Shown: positions 1 to 7,017 of the stretch, piece after piece
How the letters are laid out: each line of letters opens with the position of its first letter
How positions within the stretch are numbered: position 1 is the stretch's first letter
NCBI GenBank assembly: GCA_965224205.1
Contig: CBDCYN010000039.1
Location: 1 to 20,188, forward strand
DNA: 20,188 nt
Direction: 5' to 3'
Source of the DNA: CBDCYN01 sp965224205
GTDB lineage: Bacteria; Planctomycetota; Phycisphaerae; Phycisphaerales; Phycisphaeraceae
Notes under the pieces: model-generated
What the model was told of the DNA's origin: nothing
The model's input: only the letters and a program-made list of their open reading frames with translations
The model's database searches: none
Translations under genes and position numbers: made by a program

Positions 1-996
1 GTCGGTTGCGGTGCGTTGGGGACGGTGATCGCCAATATGCTCGCTCGCGCCGGGGTGGGGCACCTGGTCATCGTCGACCGCGACTACATCGAGCTGACCA
101 ACCTCCAGCGGCAGGTGCTGTTCGATGAAGACGACGTGACCGACGCGATCCCCAAAGCCGAGGCCGCCAAGCGCAAGATCGCCAAGATCAACAGCCAGGT
201 GACCGTCACCGCGATCGTCGATGACATCAACCACACCAACGCTGAAAAGTTCGCTCAAGGCTGCGACGTGATCGTCGACGGGGTCGACAACTTCGAGACG
301 CGGTTCCTGGTCAACGATGTGGCCGTGAAGCTGGGGATCCCTTACGTGTATGGCGGGGCGGTCGGGACGGTGGGGATGACGTACCCGATCTTGCCGCACA
401 CCATGGAGGGGGCGTCGACGTGGGAGAAGGCCAGCAAGGCCACGCCGTGCCTGCGGTGCATCTTCGAGCAGGCCCCGCCGCCCGGGATGAACCCGACGTG
501 TGATACCGCCGGGGTGCTGGGGCCGGTGGTCTCGATCGTCGCTAACTACGAGGTCAACGAGGTCCTCAAGATCCTTACCGAGAATTGGGACGTGATCAGC
601 CCGACCCTTCTGCACGTCGACACCTGGCTCAACGTGGTCAAGCAGTTCAAGGTCGCCCGGGCGTACGACGTCGGGGAATGCGTGTGCTGCAAGAAGCGGG
701 ATTTCGAGTTCCTGGCTGGGAAGTTCTCCAGCGCCACGACCACGCTGTGCGGGCGGAACGCGGTGCAGCTGACGCAGAAGCTCGCCCCGGGCCAGAAGCT
801 TGACTTTGACGAGATCGCCGGTCGGTTACGGCCCCACGGGTCGGTGAAGGTCAATAAGTTCATGATCCGCGCCGATCTGCGCGACAACGGCGACGAGTAC
901 GAGCTGACCGTGTTCACCGATGGCCGGGCGATCGTCAAGGGCACCCAGGAGGCCAATACCGCCAAGAGTATCTACGCGCGGTACGTGGGGGGCTAG
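1..996 (+). CDS. E1-like adenylyltransferase, ThiF/MoeB/HesA family (5' truncated by window)
   Basis: The frame is open from base 1, so the true start lies upstream; about 30 N-terminal residues of the usual family length are missing. The first codons give the nucleotide-binding glycine motif VGCGALG, followed by VDRDYIELTNLQRQ, whose Arg is an ATP-binding residue in MoeB/ThiF. KAEAAKRK and DGVDNFETRFLVND supply the conserved Lys and Asp of the adenylation site. CLRC and CVCC form the two CxxC pairs that bind structural zinc. The Cys in NPTCDTAGVLGPVVS matches the position of the ThiF catalytic Cys. Family role: adenylate the C-terminal Gly of a ubiquitin-like sulfur carrier (ThiS or MoaD) for thiamine or molybdopterin sulfur transfer in the cytoplasm. 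The last ~75 residues form a small C-terminal domain ending in DGRAIVKGT and SIYARYVG, which I recall from stand-alone bacterial ThiF/MoeB proteins. ThiF and MoeB cannot be separated here because no carrier-protein gene is visible. Confidence 0.9.
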   Translation, partial: VGCGALGTVIANMLARAGVGHLVIVDRDYIELTNLQRQVLFDEDDVTDAIPKAEAAKRKIAKINSQVTVTAIVDDINHTNAEKFAQGCDVIVDGVDNFETRFLVNDVAVKLGIPYVYGGAVGTVGMTYPILPHTMEGASTWEKASKATPCLRCIFEQAPPPGMNPTCDTAGVLGPVVSIVANYEVNEVLKILTENWDVISPTLLHVDTWLNVVKQFKVARAYDVGECVCCKKRDFEFLAGKFSSATTTLCGRNAVQLTQKLAPGQKLDFDEIAGRLRPHGSVKVNKFMIRADLRDNGDEYELTVFTDGRAIVKGTQEANTAKSIYARYVGG

Positions 997-1028
997 CCCA
1001 GTAGGAATCGCGACCGACCCGCACCCCC

Positions 1029-1120
1029 GCCGCGAGCGTGAGGGAGCGGGTTCCCGGCGAGGTTCTTCCGGCGATGTTCCGGGTCGATGGGTGTTCAGAC
1101 CGCTCTCTGACGGTCGCAGC
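1029..1120. repeat. REP-like inverted repeat pair between the ThiF/MoeB and fkbM genes
   Basis: The 21 bases at 1029-1049, read on the minus strand, match 1100-1120 on the plus strand at 17 of 21 positions. The shared pattern is CCGCTCYCTSACGSTCGCRGC, split here as CCGCTCYCTS and ACGSTCGCRGC. The arms are separated by 50 bases. The left arm also lies in its own imperfect stem (ACCCGC at 1017-1022 with GCGGGT at 1046-1051). The arrangement resembles REP/BIME-type palindromic repeats. I recall a similar CGCTCCCTCACGGTCGCGGCTC-like element scattered through planctomycete genomes, but this is memory and was not searched. Confidence 0.5.
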
Positions 1121-1134
1121 TCGCTGCGTCTGTC
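1109..1134 (+). repeat. Stem-loop 16 nt upstream of the fkbM start
   Basis: Bases 1109-1119 pair with 1124-1134 over 11 positions with one G-U wobble and one T-T mismatch, closing a CTCG tetraloop. There is no T-run after it, so it is not a classical intrinsic terminator. It overlaps the right arm of the REP-like pair and lies where an fkbM ribosome binding site would be expected; no clear Shine-Dalgarno sequence is visible there. Confidence 0.5.
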
Positions 1135-1150
1135 AATCTGACATCTGACC

Positions 1151-2104
1151 ATGCCTCCGAAAGTCATACGCGCAATCCGCAAAAGATGGTTGACCACGAC
1201 CCGCATCCTGCGTGGCGACGGCGTGTGGGCGGTGTGCTTAGAAGGTGTGACGTGGGCGGCCACGCCGTGGCGTCGGTGGCGCGAGGCCCGGCAGTGGCAG
1301 CGGATCAAGCGGTCCTGTACCAACGGGCAGTTCGTGTTCGACGTCGCAGGGCACCAGATGGCGCTCAACCCCGACGACCCGGGGATCTCCAAGGAGCTGG
1401 CGATCTACGGTTCGCACGAACCCCAAGCCACCAAGATGGCGATGGAGCTGCTGAGCGAGGGGATGGTCGTGATCGATATCGGGGCCAACCTCGGGTACTA
1501 CGCGTTGCAGGAGGCCCGGGCGGTCGGGGCTAGCGGAAAGGTGCTGGCGATCGAGCCGGCGCCGGAGAACTTTCAGCTGCTCGAAGCCAACGTCCGGTCG
1601 AACGGGTATACCCACGTCACCCTGATTCAGGCCGCCATCGGCGACCGCCGCGGGACCGCGTACCTGCGGCTGGCGACGAAATCGAACTGGCACTCCCTGG
1701 CCAACGCGCCGGGCTATAGCGGGCGGGACGTCGAGGTGCCGCTTTACAGCCTCGATGACCTGGCCGACGAGCACGGCCTTGACACCATCGACCTGGTACG
1801 GATGGACATCGAGGGGTACGAGACCGTCGCGTTCAACGGCATGACCCGGGTGTTGGCCCGCGACCGACCGTATTTGTTGATGGAACTCCACCCGCACCTG
1901 GCGGGGCCCGAAGCAATCGGTCGTTTGTTGGATCGGTTTCACGAGTTGGGGTATCGGCCGCGTTGTGTGATCGACCAGAATCGAGACGTCCCGTGGCACC
2001 CTTATAAGGTGCGCCGGGAGGTGTTCGACATGGCCGAGTTGAAGCGCGACGCACGGCTGGGCGCCGAGAACCGAGCGTTGACGGTGCTGCTCGGGGCGAG
2101 GTAA
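1151..2104 (+). CDS. FkbM-family SAM-dependent methyltransferase
   Basis: This 317-residue protein has a Rossmann methyltransferase core. VVIDIGANLGYYAL (about residues 107-119) is motif I, which binds S-adenosylmethionine. LAIEPAPENFQLLEANV (132-148) supplies the acidic residue for the SAM ribose, and VRMDIEGYE (216-224) is the hallmark FkbM motif, followed by LLMELHPH. FkbM-type enzymes are usually O-methyltransferases acting on sugars or polyketides. Next to several glycosyltransferases, methylation of a surface polysaccharide is the likeliest role (inference). The N-terminal ~65 residues are basic and poorly conserved. The ATG at 1151 is the first in-frame start after the gap but has no strong ribosome binding site. 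The gene stands alone on the plus strand and ends in a perfect hairpin that begins inside its stop codon. The sugar substrate cannot be read from the sequence. Confidence 0.88.
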   Translation: MPPKVIRAIRKRWLTTTRILRGDGVWAVCLEGVTWAATPWRRWREARQWQRIKRSCTNGQFVFDVAGHQMALNPDDPGISKELAIYGSHEPQATKMAMELLSEGMVVIDIGANLGYYALQEARAVGASGKVLAIEPAPENFQLLEANVRSNGYTHVTLIQAAIGDRRGTAYLRLATKSNWHSLANAPGYSGRDVEVPLYSLDDLADEHGLDTIDLVRMDIEGYETVAFNGMTRVLARDRPYLLMELHPHLAGPEAIGRLLDRFHELGYRPRCVIDQNRDVPWHPYKVRREVFDMAELKRDARLGAENRALTVLLGAR

Positions 2105-2120
2105 TGCGTCGAAGACGCAT
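2104..2120 (+). repeat. Perfect hairpin at the fkbM stop codon
   Basis: ATGCGTC at 2104-2110 and GACGCAT at 2114-2120 form a perfect 7-bp stem with a GAA loop. The stem starts at the last base of the fkbM TAA. No T-tract follows, so it may be a 3'-end-stabilising hairpin or a weak terminator. A hairpin precedes the related promoter-like module near 7930 as well. Confidence 0.45.
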
Positions 2121-2157
2121 GTATACCTATCCCGGATGAAAATGCGGCATGGTGCAT

Positions 2158-2226
2158 GTACGCGGCAAGGGAATTTAGGGTGTCCAATACATCCCCGACG
2201 CGGTATTTTGATGCGATGCGTATATT
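2158..2226 (+). promoter_or_regulatory. Duplicated promoter-like module, copy A
   Basis: GTACGCGGCAAGGG (2158-2171), a 24-base spacer and CGACGCGGTA (2196-2205) recur with identical spacing at 7930-7977. Fifteen bases further on is TATATT (2221-2226), matching TATAAG in copy B. The copies share exact blocks and more weakly similar spacer sequence. ACGCGG appears twice per copy, 38 bases apart, like paired binding sites. In copy B the module lies just upstream of nfeD, so it is probably a promoter. In copy A the next plus-strand DNA runs antisense into a minus-strand glycosyltransferase, so what it would transcribe is unclear. Confidence 0.4.
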
Positions 2227-2303
2227 GTCAGATCGGGTTACAGATCTAGCCGCGGGCGGTGTGGGTTAGATCGCTCGGGGGCCCCACCCACTTACGCGGA
2301 GGA

Positions 2304-3170
2304 TTACCGGCGTAGGTATGCCCCCGAGTGGCTCTTGGCGTAACGCCAGGCTTCACGCAGACCCCCGCCGCAGCGGAGTGTTTCACAAAAAACCCCGGCG
2401 AAATAGTACACGGCCCGCATCGGCATGGCCCTGTAACCGACCCGGGCTCGCTTGTAGTAGAGCAGGCGCCGTGCGAGGTCTTCCGGGCTTTCGTTGTGGC
2501 TGTGGCGGACGGTCAGGTCCGGGAAGTAGTAGACCCGCCCACCCCGCGCCAGGTGATCGTGGGCCCAAGCCTGGTCTTCGCACGCGGCCATGTCGGGGAA
2601 CGGCAGGCGCTGCCACGCGCCTCGGGTCACGATCGACGCGGCGTTCGAGAAAGCGCAGCCCCACCCGGCGGGCACCGGGCTGGACGCGTGGCCCGGAAAC
2701 CGACGGCTTAGGAATGCCCGCTCGTAGGCGGTGCACCCCCGGGCCGCGTCGGGTACCTGCCGCAGGAAGCCGGCGGCGTTGGGCTTATCGGAGAAGAATC
2801 GAGACAAGATCTCAAAGGTGTCGGTGCGTTCGAGCAGCACGTGACCCGACAGGAACGCCACGAGGTCGGTGTCGGCCAGCTCCATCATCAGGTTGCACGT
2901 CGACCCGAAAGAAAATTCCCCGCTGGCGATCGTGTAGACCGTGCAGTCCCACGACCGCAGGTACGCGAGGGTGTTATCGGTGCTGCCGCTATCGAGGAAC
3001 ACGAACCGGCACCGATCCGAGATAGTCTGGGCTTGGAGCCCCTCCCATAGCCGGGGCAGCCATCTCGCCTCGTCCTTGACGCGCACCGCGACGGTCAGGC
3101 GGGCGCCGTCACCAGGCGCCTGGTCTTGGATAAGCGAGAGGGAAGGAAATGCTCGGGCGTAACAACACAT
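2304..3170 (-). CDS. GT2 family glycosyltransferase
   Basis: The protein is about 288 residues with a GT-A fold. LTVAVRVKDEARWLPRLWEGL starts the nucleotide-sugar-binding domain; FLDSGSTDNT (59-68) is the typical GT2 acidic/Ser motif; ACEDQAWAHDHL holds the ED pair used as catalytic base in this family; VRHSHNES follows. The position where many GT2 enzymes have a DxD metal motif reads LVAFLSGHVLL. Related rhamnosyltransferase-like proteins also vary here, so this need not mean inactivity. It probably transfers a sugar to a growing surface polysaccharide at the cytoplasmic face. The ATG at 3170 overlaps the upstream polymerase gene by 76 bases. A later non-ATG start (CTG or GTG near LTVAV) is possible and would reduce the overlap. 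It is the downstream gene of a two-gene minus-strand unit and converges on fkbM. Acceptor and sugar are unknown. Confidence 0.85.
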   Translation of the reverse strand: MCCYARAFPSLSLIQDQAPGDGARLTVAVRVKDEARWLPRLWEGLQAQTISDRCRFVFLDSGSTDNTLAYLRSWDCTVYTIASGEFSFGSTCNLMMELADTDLVAFLSGHVLLERTDTFEILSRFFSDKPNAAGFLRQVPDAARGCTAYERAFLSRRFPGHASSPVPAGWGCAFSNAASIVTRGAWQRLPFPDMAACEDQAWAHDHLARGGRVYYFPDLTVRHSHNESPEDLARRLLYYKRARVGYRAMPMRAVYYFAGVFCETLRCGGGLREAWRYAKSHSGAYLRR

Positions 3171-4402
3171 CGGTAGGCGGCTCGATTAAATAATAGGTAG
3201 ATCCACACGACCTGGAAGATGACCGGCAGGTTGAACATCGCGTGGTAAAAAACACTGAGCACCAGGCACGCCGCCAAGACGCAATAGACCAGGGTACCGG
3301 TGATGTTGCGTTTAAGCCAGAAGTAGTGGCACAGCAGCGAGGTCATGACGCTGTAGAGGATGATCCCGCGGTAGCCCATGTCCTGGTACGGGCCCACGTA
3401 CGCGGTCGAGACGTTGAACGCTTCGGTAAACAACACCCCCCGTGCCGCGGTGTCGGGATCAACCACCGACAGACGCAACACGCTGGGGAACAGGCTCGCG
3501 AAGGTGTTGGAAAACGCGGGGTCGTGGACCGGGGGCAGGAGCTGGATCGTGTGGATCAGGTTGTTGAGCGGGCTGGTGAGGTAGAGGTAAACCCACAAAA
3601 ACCCCGAAGGCAGCCAGTGCGGGTAGGCCTGAGACGGCACGGCCAGGCGATAGAAATGGTCCGCGCCCGATCTTAGATCACCGATCACGCCAAAAGCACA
3701 GATCACCACCACCGCCGAGACGCCCAGCACCAGCCAGACGGCGGGCCGCAAGGGACGCAGCAGCACGAACAGCACCGCCAGCTCCAGGAGGTTGACGATC
3801 ATCATGTGCCGGGTCACCAGCAGCACCGACCAGACCAGCAGGAAAGTAGGATACCCCAGGTACCCCCGCCGCCCGGTGAGTAGGAAGAGGCAGAACCCGA
3901 CCAGGGAGATCGCCTGGAGCATGGAGTTAAGGAACCCATGGGCCGAGGGGATGCCGAAATCAAAGTAAGTCTGAGACCCGCCGGTCAACTCCCAGACGAT
4001 GGGCAGCCCCCGGCTGTAAGCGATCTCTATGAGGGTCAGTGCCGACCATATCAGGAAGCATAGGTTCAGGCGTCGTGACACCTTGGCGACGTCTACCTGT
4101 CTGTGGATCTGGGGTGGCACCGCCGGGGTGTTCGTCGAAGACAGCAGCAGCTTGCGCACGCAAAGCACCACCACCCCAGTGAGCACGAACGGGGTGACAA
4201 TCATCCCCACCGCCTGCCGGGCAAACGCGTTGGGGTAGACCAGCAGACCGCTGAGCTTTGCCTGATAGAGCAGAAGAACGGCCAGCCATACTGAAGTGAA
4301 CACCACAATCGGCTGTGATACCGACCGGCCTTGAGTGATACGGAACGGGTACCAAAAAGTTGTCGACGGAGATCGAAGCACCGGGGGGTTCCCTCTACCC
4401 AT
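3095..4402 (-). CDS. Wzy-like polytopic membrane protein (O-antigen/polysaccharide polymerase)
   Basis: About 435 residues from the ATG at 4402; an in-frame TTG eight codons earlier is possible but less likely. There are roughly ten hydrophobic spans, for example PIVVFTSVWLAVLLLY, AVGMIVTPFVLTGVVVLCV, LLVWSVLLVTRHMMIVN, LELAVLFVLLRPLRPAVW and LVLGVSAVVVICAFGVIG. A large, probably extracytoplasmic loop lies between about residues 240 and 330. This topology, together with the glycosyltransferase neighbours, fits O-antigen/exopolysaccharide repeat-unit polymerases. Sequence is poorly conserved in that class, so the assignment rests on topology and context. The known role is joining lipid-linked repeat units on the outer face of the inner membrane. 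Its 3' end overlaps the GT2 gene, consistent with co-transcription and translational coupling. A flippase (Wzx) is not visible in the window. An O-antigen ligase is the main alternative. Confidence 0.7.
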   Translation of the reverse strand: MGRGNPPVLRSPSTTFWYPFRITQGRSVSQPIVVFTSVWLAVLLLYQAKLSGLLVYPNAFARQAVGMIVTPFVLTGVVVLCVRKLLLSSTNTPAVPPQIHRQVDVAKVSRRLNLCFLIWSALTLIEIAYSRGLPIVWELTGGSQTYFDFGIPSAHGFLNSMLQAISLVGFCLFLLTGRRGYLGYPTFLLVWSVLLVTRHMMIVNLLELAVLFVLLRPLRPAVWLVLGVSAVVVICAFGVIGDLRSGADHFYRLAVPSQAYPHWLPSGFLWVYLYLTSPLNNLIHTIQLLPPVHDPAFSNTFASLFPSVLRLSVVDPDTAARGVLFTEAFNVSTAYVGPYQDMGYRGIILYSVMTSLLCHYFWLKRNITGTLVYCVLAACLVLSVFYHAMFNLPVIFQVVWIYLLFNRAAYRCVVTPEHFLPSRLSKTRRLVTAPA

Positions 4403-4619
4403 GAAGACCCACGGTACCCTTAGCAAGGGGCAGCAGGTCGATCATCGAGTCAAACCGGTACATATCTAAGAAGATCGGCATGGGGTCCAACGACGCCCCA
4501 TCACGGACAGAGACGGTGATACGCTCGTTCGATGGGCCAACCGTCACGGCACACCCCGGTCTGAGCCTCGCCTCATCCCGATCGTTTGGACCACTGAACC
4601 CGATCCATGAAAGTTCCAC
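4395..4619 (-). CDS. Possible small hypothetical protein upstream of the Wzy-like gene
   Basis: A 74-codon ATG-to-TAG frame ends 8 bases inside the start of the polymerase gene, a spacing typical of translationally coupled genes. Third codon positions look moderately GC-rich, and the middle (CAVTVGPSNERITVSVRDG) reads like a beta-strand segment. I recognise no family and it has no membrane span or signal peptide. It could be a real small gene, the tail of a decayed gene or chance. A competing plus-strand frame (4480-4674) shows no coding character. Confidence 0.3.
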   Translation of the reverse strand: MELSWIGFSGPNDRDEARLRPGCAVTVGPSNERITVSVRDGASLDPMPIFLDMYRFDSMIDLLPLAKGTVGLHG

Positions 4620-4650
4620 GCCCCGGCTTCTGGGTGCTGTAACCCCACCC

Positions 4651-4680
4651 CTCGGTAGTCTAGGGTCACTCTAGACCGAG
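4651..4680. repeat. Imperfect hairpin in the divergent gap
   Basis: CTCGG plus TCTAG on the left (4651-4663, with a 3-base bulge) pair with CTAGACCGAG at 4671-4680 around a 7-base loop. It lies between the minus-strand polysaccharide unit and the plus-strand GT2 gene and has no T-tract. It may be an operator or a relic structure. Confidence 0.3.
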
Positions 4681-4704
4681 ACGCAACCGGGGGACAACCT
4701 GTCC

Positions 4705-4732
4705 TTGCAGCCCCCTCGCATGCTAGTATAAC
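4705..4732 (+). promoter_or_regulatory. Sigma70-like promoter for the GT2 gene at 4825
   Basis: TTGCAG (4705-4710) and TATAAC (4727-4732) are separated by 16 bases, close to the TTGACA/TATAAT consensus. Transcription would start near 4740 and give a leader of about 85 bases that contains a perfect hairpin just before the start codon. Confidence 0.5.
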
Positions 4733-4788
4733 ATGAGTCAGACCGATCCCGTGTCTGTGATCGTTCGCCCGAGTGATGTTTGAAAGCC

Positions 4789-4810
4789 AACACTAGTCGG
4801 GGCTAGTGTT
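4789..4810 (+). repeat. Perfect 8-bp hairpin in the GT2 leader
   Basis: AACACTAG (4789-4796) and CTAGTGTT (4803-4810) form a perfect stem with a 6-base loop. It ends 14 bases before the ATG at 4825, over the usual ribosome-binding region, where no Shine-Dalgarno sequence is visible. It could modulate translation or be a dyad operator site. Confidence 0.45.
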
Positions 4811-4824
4811 CCGCCGAGCCCCGG

Positions 4825-5862
4825 ATGACACAAGCCTTTATTGACAATACCTGCACTGATCAGACCCCGGCATGGACGGCCCCCGCGTTCACGGGCGATC
4901 CGTGCAGCCGGCGACGGGGCACGGACATCACCCCCCAGACGCATCGCAAGGCCCGGGTCCCGGTTTCCGTGATCATCCCGACGCTTGACGCCGGTCGCTG
5001 CTTGGCGTCGTTGCTGGAGTCCTTATGGGGCCAGTCCCGATACGTCGATCAGATCGTCGTGGTGGACTCGACCTCTAGCGATCACACGATCCGGATCGCC
5101 CGCGAGGCGGGGTGCACCGTCAAAGTCATACCCCGCTGTTCTTTTGATCACGGGGGAAGCCGCAACCTCGGAGCCCGGATCGCCACCGGCGACATCCTGG
5201 TCTTCCTTTCCCAGGACGTCATGCCCACCAACGACCGGTTCCTGGAGGAGCTGCTGGACCCGATCGTCAACCACCGGGCGTCGGCCACCTACGCCCGGCA
5301 GATCGCGGGTGCCGAGGCGTCGGCCATCGAACGGTTTACCAGGGATTTCAATTACCCCAGCCGATCTTATCTAAGGAGCGCCCCGGATATCCAACACGCG
5401 AATCTCCGCTCGTATTTCTTCTCCAACGCGGCCTCGGCGATCGAGAAATCCAAGTTCTGGGACGTGGGGGGGTTCCCGGTGCGTACGATCCACGCCGAGG
5501 ACATGTTCCTGTGCGCCCGATTGATCCGCGCGGGGCACACGATCGGGTATCAGGCCAACGCTCAGATCTACCACACCCATGCGTACTCACCGATCGAGCA
5601 GTTCAAGCGGTACTTCGATAAAGGCGTGGCGGTGGCCCGGGCCGCGGAGATGTTCAAAGATTGCAGCGCCCGCAGCGAGGGGGTCCGCTTCGCGTGGGGA
5701 CAGATCCGTTATCTCATCCAACAAAGGCAATGGCACACCGTGCCCCGCAGTGTCTTGGAGTCCCTCCTAAAGGCCCTGGCGTACCGACTGGGTCAGACCG
5801 AACGACGACTGCCCCACGCCCTCAAGCAGCGGCTGAGCCTGCACAAGACGTTTTGGCGGTAA
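4825..5862 (+). CDS. GT2 glycosyltransferase, rhamnosyltransferase-like
   Basis: A 345-residue protein. VPVSVIIPTLDAGRCLASLLESL (about 46-68) opens the GT2 domain, VVVDSTSSDHT carries the nucleotide-sugar acidic motif, and ILVFLSQDVMPTN holds the variant DxD position. HAEDMFLCARLIRAGHTIGYQ with AQIYHTHAYSP is the characteristic catalytic and C-terminal pattern of WbbL/RfbF-type rhamnosyltransferases. It likely adds rhamnose or a similar deoxysugar to a lipid-linked glycan at the cytoplasmic membrane. The first ~45 residues are an extra, low-complexity N-terminus, so the true start could be internal; no better start codon with a ribosome site was found. The gene is preceded by a sigma70-like promoter and a hairpin leader, and converges with the GT9 gene 33 bases downstream. 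It shares its overall domain pattern with the minus-strand GT2 at 2304, suggesting distant paralogy. Confidence 0.87.
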   Translation: MTQAFIDNTCTDQTPAWTAPAFTGDPCSRRRGTDITPQTHRKARVPVSVIIPTLDAGRCLASLLESLWGQSRYVDQIVVVDSTSSDHTIRIAREAGCTVKVIPRCSFDHGGSRNLGARIATGDILVFLSQDVMPTNDRFLEELLDPIVNHRASATYARQIAGAEASAIERFTRDFNYPSRSYLRSAPDIQHANLRSYFFSNAASAIEKSKFWDVGGFPVRTIHAEDMFLCARLIRAGHTIGYQANAQIYHTHAYSPIEQFKRYFDKGVAVARAAEMFKDCSARSEGVRFAWGQIRYLIQQRQWHTVPRSVLESLLKALAYRLGQTERRLPHALKQRLSLHKTFWR

Positions 5863-5895
5863 CCCTCCCGGGCACAAACCGACTCGATCACCGAC

Positions 5896-7017
5896 CTACG
5901 TCAAGCTGTCCACCGCGTGGAGCACCTGGGTCGGGGTCAGCTCGGTGAGGCACCTCTGCCCCGCCACGCACCGCCCCCCATCGCAGCCGGGGTCGCACCT
6001 CGCCCCACGGAGGGTCACCATTTTAGACCGGCGGATCGGCCGCCAGTTAGCTTCCTGGGTGGGCCCGAAGATGGTCACGATCGGGATCTCGGTCGTGGCC
6101 GCAAGGTGCGTAGGCCCGCTTTCGACCGAGACCAGGACCGATCCCAACTCGAACAAAGCTAGCAGATCCACCAGAGGCAGGGTCATGTAACAAGCCTGGT
6201 CGCCCTGTGGGATACGACCCACGAGCCGGCGGCCGCGATCCCGTTCCGCCTCGGTCCCCACGACCACCACCCGCATCCCCCGCTGCTGGATCAGGCTGTT
6301 GGCCACCGCGATGAACCGTTCCAGCGGCCAGCAGCGTATCGCCTTTCCGCTAAAGGGGTGGATCACCGCGATCGGTCGTTGCCGGCTCGGCAACGCGGCA
6401 TCGATCCGGGCGCGGACACGCTGCAAAGCCGCTGCCGGGGTGACCAACCGCAGAGGTGCCGGCGGGCCCTGCTGCCCGATACGCCCAAGCACGTGGGCGT
6501 ACTGCTCAAAGACGTGCTCCCGCGGCGGGTAGAACACCTTGTCGGTGTACACCCAGCGGCGAGGCGACCGGTACGGCCCGATCCGGGTGGGCGCGAAGCT
6601 GCCGATCGTGAGCATGGTGGCGTGTTTGCCGCCGATGACATCGATCACCGCCTTATAACGTTTGGTCCATAACCTCGCGGCATAAAATAAGCCGGCCAAC
6701 CCCCTCGAGATTTTTCGGCTCGACCGCGCCTGAGAAGGGTACGTTAACACCCGCCCGATCGAGGGTACCAGGCGTGCCAGCCCCGCGTAGCGCTCGTCGA
6801 CCAGCACGTCGACCGGGTGTCGAAAATAAGCCGCAAACGCCGCGACGATCGGCAAACCGACCACGGTGTTCCCGAGATGGTGATCGATCAAGATCACCAG
6901 GACGCGTGGCTGGTCTGCGGGCAGCAACGCGTATCCACGGTCACGCGGGTCGACCGCCGCCGTCGCCACACAGACGCGTTCGGCTTGCATCAAACGCACG
7001 GGGTCGTGATTCGCCAT
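5896..7017 (-). CDS. GT9 family glycosyltransferase, heptosyltransferase-like
   Basis: A 373-residue protein. RVLVILIDHHLGNTVVGLPIV (about 38-58) matches the first strand and loop of ADP-heptose:LPS heptosyltransferases, and IAVIHPFSGKAIRCWPLERF starts the second Rossmann domain. VSVESGPTHLAATTEIPIV then TIFGPT is the GT9 signature, where ADP-heptose is bound in WaaC/WaaF. GARCDPGCDGGRCV near the C-terminus is a Cys cluster seen in several GT9 proteins. GT-B enzymes of this family transfer heptose to lipopolysaccharide inner core; here the sugar and acceptor are unproven. The first ~35 residues precede the domain and may be an over-extended start. It is monocistronic on the minus strand and faces the long gap from 7018. 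Confidence 0.9.
   Translation of the reverse strand: MANHDPVRLMQAERVCVATAAVDPRDRGYALLPADQPRVLVILIDHHLGNTVVGLPIVAAFAAYFRHPVDVLVDERYAGLARLVPSIGRVLTYPSQARSSRKISRGLAGLFYAARLWTKRYKAVIDVIGGKHATMLTIGSFAPTRIGPYRSPRRWVYTDKVFYPPREHVFEQYAHVLGRIGQQGPPAPLRLVTPAAALQRVRARIDAALPSRQRPIAVIHPFSGKAIRCWPLERFIAVANSLIQQRGMRVVVVGTEAERDRGRRLVGRIPQGDQACYMTLPLVDLLALFELGSVLVSVESGPTHLAATTEIPIVTIFGPTQEANWRPIRRSKMVTLRGARCDPGCDGGRCVAGQRCLTELTPTQVLHAVDSLT

Noticed and set aside
16..18. TTG at 16 as the start of the ThiF/MoeB-like gene
   Set aside because: The glycine-rich nucleotide-binding motif begins in the codons before it, so the gene must start upstream of the window.
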